64,000 bases of DNA. Origin: GCA-002727735 sp038134525. Its GTDB lineage: Bacteria; Bacteroidota; Bacteroidia; Flavobacteriales_D; Parvicellaceae. The stretch is taken from assembly GCA_038134525.1 (NCBI GenBank), contig JAYPVI010000001.1:62001-126000 (forward strand), given 5' to 3'. Numbering within the stretch: position 1 is the stretch's first letter; every line of letters begins with the position of its first letter. The notes beneath the pieces were generated by a model. The model was not told the origin of the DNA. It saw only the letters and a program-made list of their open reading frames with translations, and made no database searches. Of the stretch, positions 61,170 through 64,000 are shown piece after piece. The position numbers were made by a program, and so were the translations under genes.

Positions 61170-61946
61170 CTATTTTAAGAGATATTTTTTGAATTCCAGT
61201 AAATTTCCTTTGAATAAATCAAGGTCTACAGGTCCTTTTATACCGCTAACTGTGCCATTATCTGAGAATTGCCAAAAAGACCAGTATTGGTTCTTTAATG
61301 GATTGTTTACTTGATTATAATTTGCAATCCAAATTACATATTCATTGAATTCATTTTTTAAATGATCATTAAAATAATGAGCACCTGTATAAATAATAGG
61401 TTTAATACCATAATGATCCTCAATGATTTTTAACCAATTTTTTATTCCTGTTTTAAGTCTTTTAAGACTTTGTACTTTGCTTATTTTTTCAATATCTAAA
61501 ATAGGGGGTAGATCTCCAGGAGATAATTTTACATTTTTAATGTAATTTTGAGCCTGTTCATTGGAATTTTCATCAGGTCTGTAATAATGATAAGCTCCTC
61601 TTATAAAACTATATTTTTTTGCTTCTCTAAAATTAGATCTAAAGAAACGATCTCTTTTATTTTTTCCAGCCGTTGATCTTACAATAACAAAATCAATTTG
61701 GTGTCCTTCATTAATTTGACTTACACTTTTCCAATTAATTACTCCTTGATACTCTGACACATCAATTCCATAAATATACTGACCTTGGGGAATGTTTGGA
61801 GAATAGAATAACTGAGAAAAATAGCTTTTTACTTGATTAAGTAAGCTTGGTATCGTGTAAAACTGAAAGGTTAGGTATAAAATATTTAATCCCAATAATA
61901 TAAAAAACCATCTTTTGTAACGATTTCTTACTTTTTTAGCTACCAT
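61170..61946 (-). CDS. GH25 lysozyme-like peptidoglycan hydrolase, membrane-anchored
   Basis: GH25 enzymes cut between MurNAc and GlcNAc in peptidoglycan. The 258-residue product has a single N-terminal membrane anchor (about residues 13-32) and the GH25 domain: YGIDVSEYQGVINW, FVIVRSTAG, GAYHYYRPDE, PPILDIEKIS (the catalytic Asp-x-Glu), and YWSFWQFSDNG. It would act in the periplasm on the cell wall. It sits between eno and icd in one run, an unusual place for a hydrolase. Confidence 0.92.
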   Translation of the reverse strand: MVAKKVRNRYKRWFFILLGLNILYLTFQFYTIPSLLNQVKSYFSQLFYSPNIPQGQYIYGIDVSEYQGVINWKSVSQINEGHQIDFVIVRSTAGKNKRDRFFRSNFREAKKYSFIRGAYHYYRPDENSNEQAQNYIKNVKLSPGDLPPILDIEKISKVQSLKRLKTGIKNWLKIIEDHYGIKPIIYTGAHYFNDHLKNEFNEYVIWIANYNQVNNPLKNQYWSFWQFSDNGTVSGIKGPVDLDLFKGNLLEFKKYLLK

Positions 61947-61949
61947 GCA

Positions 61950-63239
61950 TTAGCTATTCAAGAATTTAAAATCTTTACCTGGAAAATATGCAGTACTAGC
62001 CAATTGTTCTTCAATTCTTAACAATTGATTATACTTTGCCATCCTATCCGATCTTGAGGCTGAACCTGTTTTAATTTGTCCCGTGTTTAATGCTACTGCT
62101 AGATCAGCGATGGTATTATCTTCAGTTTCACCACTTCTGTGACTCATTACCGCAGTATAACCATTTTTTGAAGCTAAGTTCACTGCATCAATTGTTTCAG
62201 AAAGACTTCCAATTTGGTTAACCTTTATCAAAATTGAATTAGCAGTACTATGGTCAATTCCTCTTTTAAGTCTTTTAGTATTTGTTACAAATAAATCATC
62301 ACCCACTAATTGACATTTATCCCCAATTTTTTCAGTTAGCATTTTCCAACCTTCCCAATCATCTTCATCAAGACCATCCTCAATTGAAATTATTGGATAT
62401 TTATCAACCCATTCTGTCCAAAAACCCACTAATTTTCTAGAATCCATCACATCTCCAGTAGATTCAAAAGTGTACTTTCCTGTTTTCTTATCATAAAACT
62501 CAGAGGAAGCCGCATCCAAAGCAATCCAAATATCTTTTCCAGGGACATATCCTGCTGATTTAATAGCTTCAAGTACAACTTCAATTGCTTCTTCATTTGA
62601 TCCTAAAGCAGGTGCAAATCCTCCTTCGTCACCGACATTTGTAGACATACCATTCTTTTTAAGTACATTTTTCAAATGATGAAATACTTCTGTTCCCATT
62701 CTTAAGGCTTCACTAAAACTAGATGCACCAAATGGCATGACCATGAATTCTTGAATATCAATTTTATTATCTGCATGAGATCCTCCATTTAGTATATTCA
62801 TCATAGGAACCGGTAAAGTAGTGGCATTCACTCCTCCCAAATAACTATAGAGAGGTCTTCCAAGTTCTGATGCAGCTGCCTTAGCACAAGCCATTGAGAC
62901 ACCAAGAATAGCATTGGCACCTAAATTTGATTTGTTTGGAGTACCATCTAAATTAATCATGGTTTGATCAATTACTCTTTGTTCAAAAATGGAAAATCCT
63001 TTTAGCTCATCGCTTATCACCGTATTTACATTTTGAACTGCTTTTAAAACACCTTTTCCAAGGTAAATCCCCTTGTCTCCATCTCTTAGTTCAACAGCCT
63101 CATGAACTCCAGTTGAAGCTCCTGATGGAACTGCAGCTCGTCCAAAACCACCGTTTGATGTATAAACATCAACTTCAAGCGTGGGATTACCTCTTGAATC
63201 TAATATTTGTCTTGCATGTATATACTCTATAAAACCCAT
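61950..63239 (-). CDS. eno: Enolase
   Basis: Enolase converts 2-phosphoglycerate to phosphoenolpyruvate. The 429-residue product has the family N-terminus (IEYIHARQILDSRGNPTLEV), MNILNGGSHADNKIDIQEFM, NVGDEGGFAP, ISIEDGLDEDDWEGW and the signature ILIKVNQIGSLSET followed by MSHRSGETEDN. It lies four bases after carA; the carA-eno order is familiar from Flavobacteriia, as I recall. Confidence 0.97.
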   Translation of the reverse strand: MGFIEYIHARQILDSRGNPTLEVDVYTSNGGFGRAAVPSGASTGVHEAVELRDGDKGIYLGKGVLKAVQNVNTVISDELKGFSIFEQRVIDQTMINLDGTPNKSNLGANAILGVSMACAKAAASELGRPLYSYLGGVNATTLPVPMMNILNGGSHADNKIDIQEFMVMPFGASSFSEALRMGTEVFHHLKNVLKKNGMSTNVGDEGGFAPALGSNEEAIEVVLEAIKSAGYVPGKDIWIALDAASSEFYDKKTGKYTFESTGDVMDSRKLVGFWTEWVDKYPIISIEDGLDEDDWEGWKMLTEKIGDKCQLVGDDLFVTNTKRLKRGIDHSTANSILIKVNQIGSLSETIDAVNLASKNGYTAVMSHRSGETEDNTIADLAVALNTGQIKTGSASRSDRMAKYNQLLRIEEQLASTAYFPGKDFKFLNS

Positions 63240-63243
63240 AACC

Positions 63244-64000
63244 TTACTTTACTAATTCTAATTTACTTTTTGAAACAACATCTACAAATTGGTCAAACAA
63301 ATATCTTGAATCATTTGGACCAGGTGATGACTCTGGGTGATATTGTACTGAAAAAGCTTTTTTACCTTTAATCGCAATACCTGCAACTGTTTGATCATTG
63401 AGATGAATATGTGTTAATTCAATTGAATCATTATTATTAACTGCTTCTTTTTGAACAACAAATCCATGATTTTGTGAGGTTATTTCACACTTACCCGTTA
63501 CGAGATTTTTAACAGGGTGGTTTATTCCTCGGTGTCCATTATGCATCTTCTCCGTTTTAAGTCCTTGGGAAAGGGATAAAATTTGATGACCCAAACAAAT
63601 TCCAAAAATAGGATAGTCTTTTTCTACTAATTGCTTAACTACATTAATTTGATCCTTTAAGGGCTCAGGATCACCAGGCCCATTAGACAACATAATACCA
63701 TCAGGATTAAACGCCTCTATTTCTGTTAAAGAAGCATTGTAGGGAAAAACTTTAACCGTACAATCCCTGTCAACTAGACACCTTACTATATTCTTTTTCA
63801 CACCATAATCTATTAACGCAATGTTATATTGACCATTTCCAACTATATATGTTGATTCAGTAGACACTTTTGAAGCCAACTCTAGGCCTTTCATATTAGG
63901 GGCATCTTCGAGTATTACCTTTAGTTCTTTTATATTTAGATTATCTGAGGAAATGATTGCGTTTTGTGCTCCATTTTCCCTTATATGACTGATAAGAGCT
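63244..64000 (-). CDS. carA: Carbamoyl-phosphate synthase small subunit, C-terminal part (5' end outside window)
   Basis: CarA supplies ammonia from glutamine for carbamoyl phosphate in arginine and pyrimidine synthesis. The frame is open up to the window edge; about 251 residues are present, including ALISHIRENGAQNAIISS before the first internal ATG. The class I glutaminase domain has LSNGPGDPE, FGICLGHQIL (nucleophilic Cys), TSQNHGFVV and SVQYHPESSPGPNDS (His and Glu). The ATG at 63894 is internal to the gene. eno follows four bases downstream. Confidence 0.96.
   Translation of the reverse strand, partial: ALISHIRENGAQNAIISSDNLNIKELKVILEDAPNMKGLELASKVSTESTYIVGNGQYNIALIDYGVKKNIVRCLVDRDCTVKVFPYNASLTEIEAFNPDGIMLSNGPGDPEPLKDQINVVKQLVEKDYPIFGICLGHQILSLSQGLKTEKMHNGHRGINHPVKNLVTGKCEITSQNHGFVVQKEAVNNNDSIELTHIHLNDQTVAGIAIKGKKAFSVQYHPESSPGPNDSRYLFDQFVDVVSKSKLELVK

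Noticed and set aside
1..64000. CRISPR arrays, insertion sequences, prophage, tRNA or rRNA genes
   Set aside because: I read for spaced direct repeats, transposase or integrase motifs and tRNA-like sequences and saw none that I could support.

Overview
The window is a gap-containing stretch of an AT-rich (roughly one-third G+C by eye), very compact genome of the phylum Bacteroidota, most likely a marine member of the Flavobacteriales. The evidence is the gliding genes gldB and gldC, a protein with a type IX secretion sorting tail, a SusC-like TonB receptor with a carboxypeptidase-like N-terminal domain, an S46 peptidase, TAnnTTTG-type promoters, almost no Shine-Dalgarno sequences, many TTG starts, and a bacteroidetal fused lycopene cyclase. 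I saw no tRNA, rRNA, CRISPR array, insertion sequence or prophage, and no gene-free stretch longer than about 230 bases. The one sequence gap (100 N at 31357-31456) looks like an unmerged contig overlap rather than missing DNA.

Layout. 1-2220: 3' end of ftsH, then cdsA and psd (phospholipid synthesis) and a small secreted Cys/Lys-rich protein. 2222-7982: an acyl-CoA dehydrogenase-type enzyme (3-hydroxyacyl-CoA), the exo-muramidase NamZ divergent from a LolC/E-like permease, an aminotransferase and a membrane-anchored unknown. 7987-26974 (minus strand): an S46 dipeptidyl-peptidase, an O-methyltransferase and a YqeY protein downstream of a nearly complete dcw cluster: mraZ, rsmH, ftsL, ftsI, murE, mraY, murD, an extra free-standing MurD C-terminal domain, ftsW, murG, murC, ftsQ, ftsA, ftsZ. 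murF and ddl are not here. 27203-30614 (plus): an acyltransferase pair resembling GlsA/GlsB of glycine-lipid synthesis, the GTPase EngB and a glycosyltransferase. 30616-33489 (minus): a histidine kinase and two tandem thioredoxin-fold lipoproteins. 33537-34796: arsC and an aquaglyceroporin, a likely arsenic detoxification pair. 34786-39114: a carotenoid operon (crtI, crtB, crtZ, lycopene cyclase) led by a CarH-like B12-binding MerR regulator. 39210-44697: TonB receptor, NifU-domain protein, Mrp ATPase, alkyltransferase-like protein and a T9SS-tailed beta-propeller-type protein. 44787-47610: polyprenol-phosphate sugar transferase, dihydroorotase and two lipoproteins. 47613-50643: fluoride channel, PAP2 phosphatase, obg, adk, hpt. 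50764-52093: ferredoxin reductase plus 2Fe-2S ferredoxin. 52095-58904: nadE, an outer-membrane barrel, gldB, gldC, trmB and two more outer-membrane proteins. 58906-64000: monomeric isocitrate dehydrogenase, a GH25 lysozyme, enolase and the 3' part of carA.

How the genes fit together. The core is envelope building: lipid II synthesis and septation (dcw), phospholipid and probable aminolipid synthesis, lipoprotein export, peptidoglycan turnover (NamZ, GH25) and surface or gliding proteins. Around it sit small self-contained modules: light-responsive zeaxanthin-type pigment synthesis, arsenate reduction with arsenite export, and NADPH-to-ferredoxin electron transfer. The most unusual item is the conserved-looking, separately encoded MurD C-terminal domain between murD and ftsW. 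Other points worth checking are GTGG repeats with a 10-bp period flanking both sides of the mraZ/acyltransferase promoter region, an intact adenosylcobalamin light-sensor signature in the crt regulator, and a perfect inverted repeat touching the gldB start codon.
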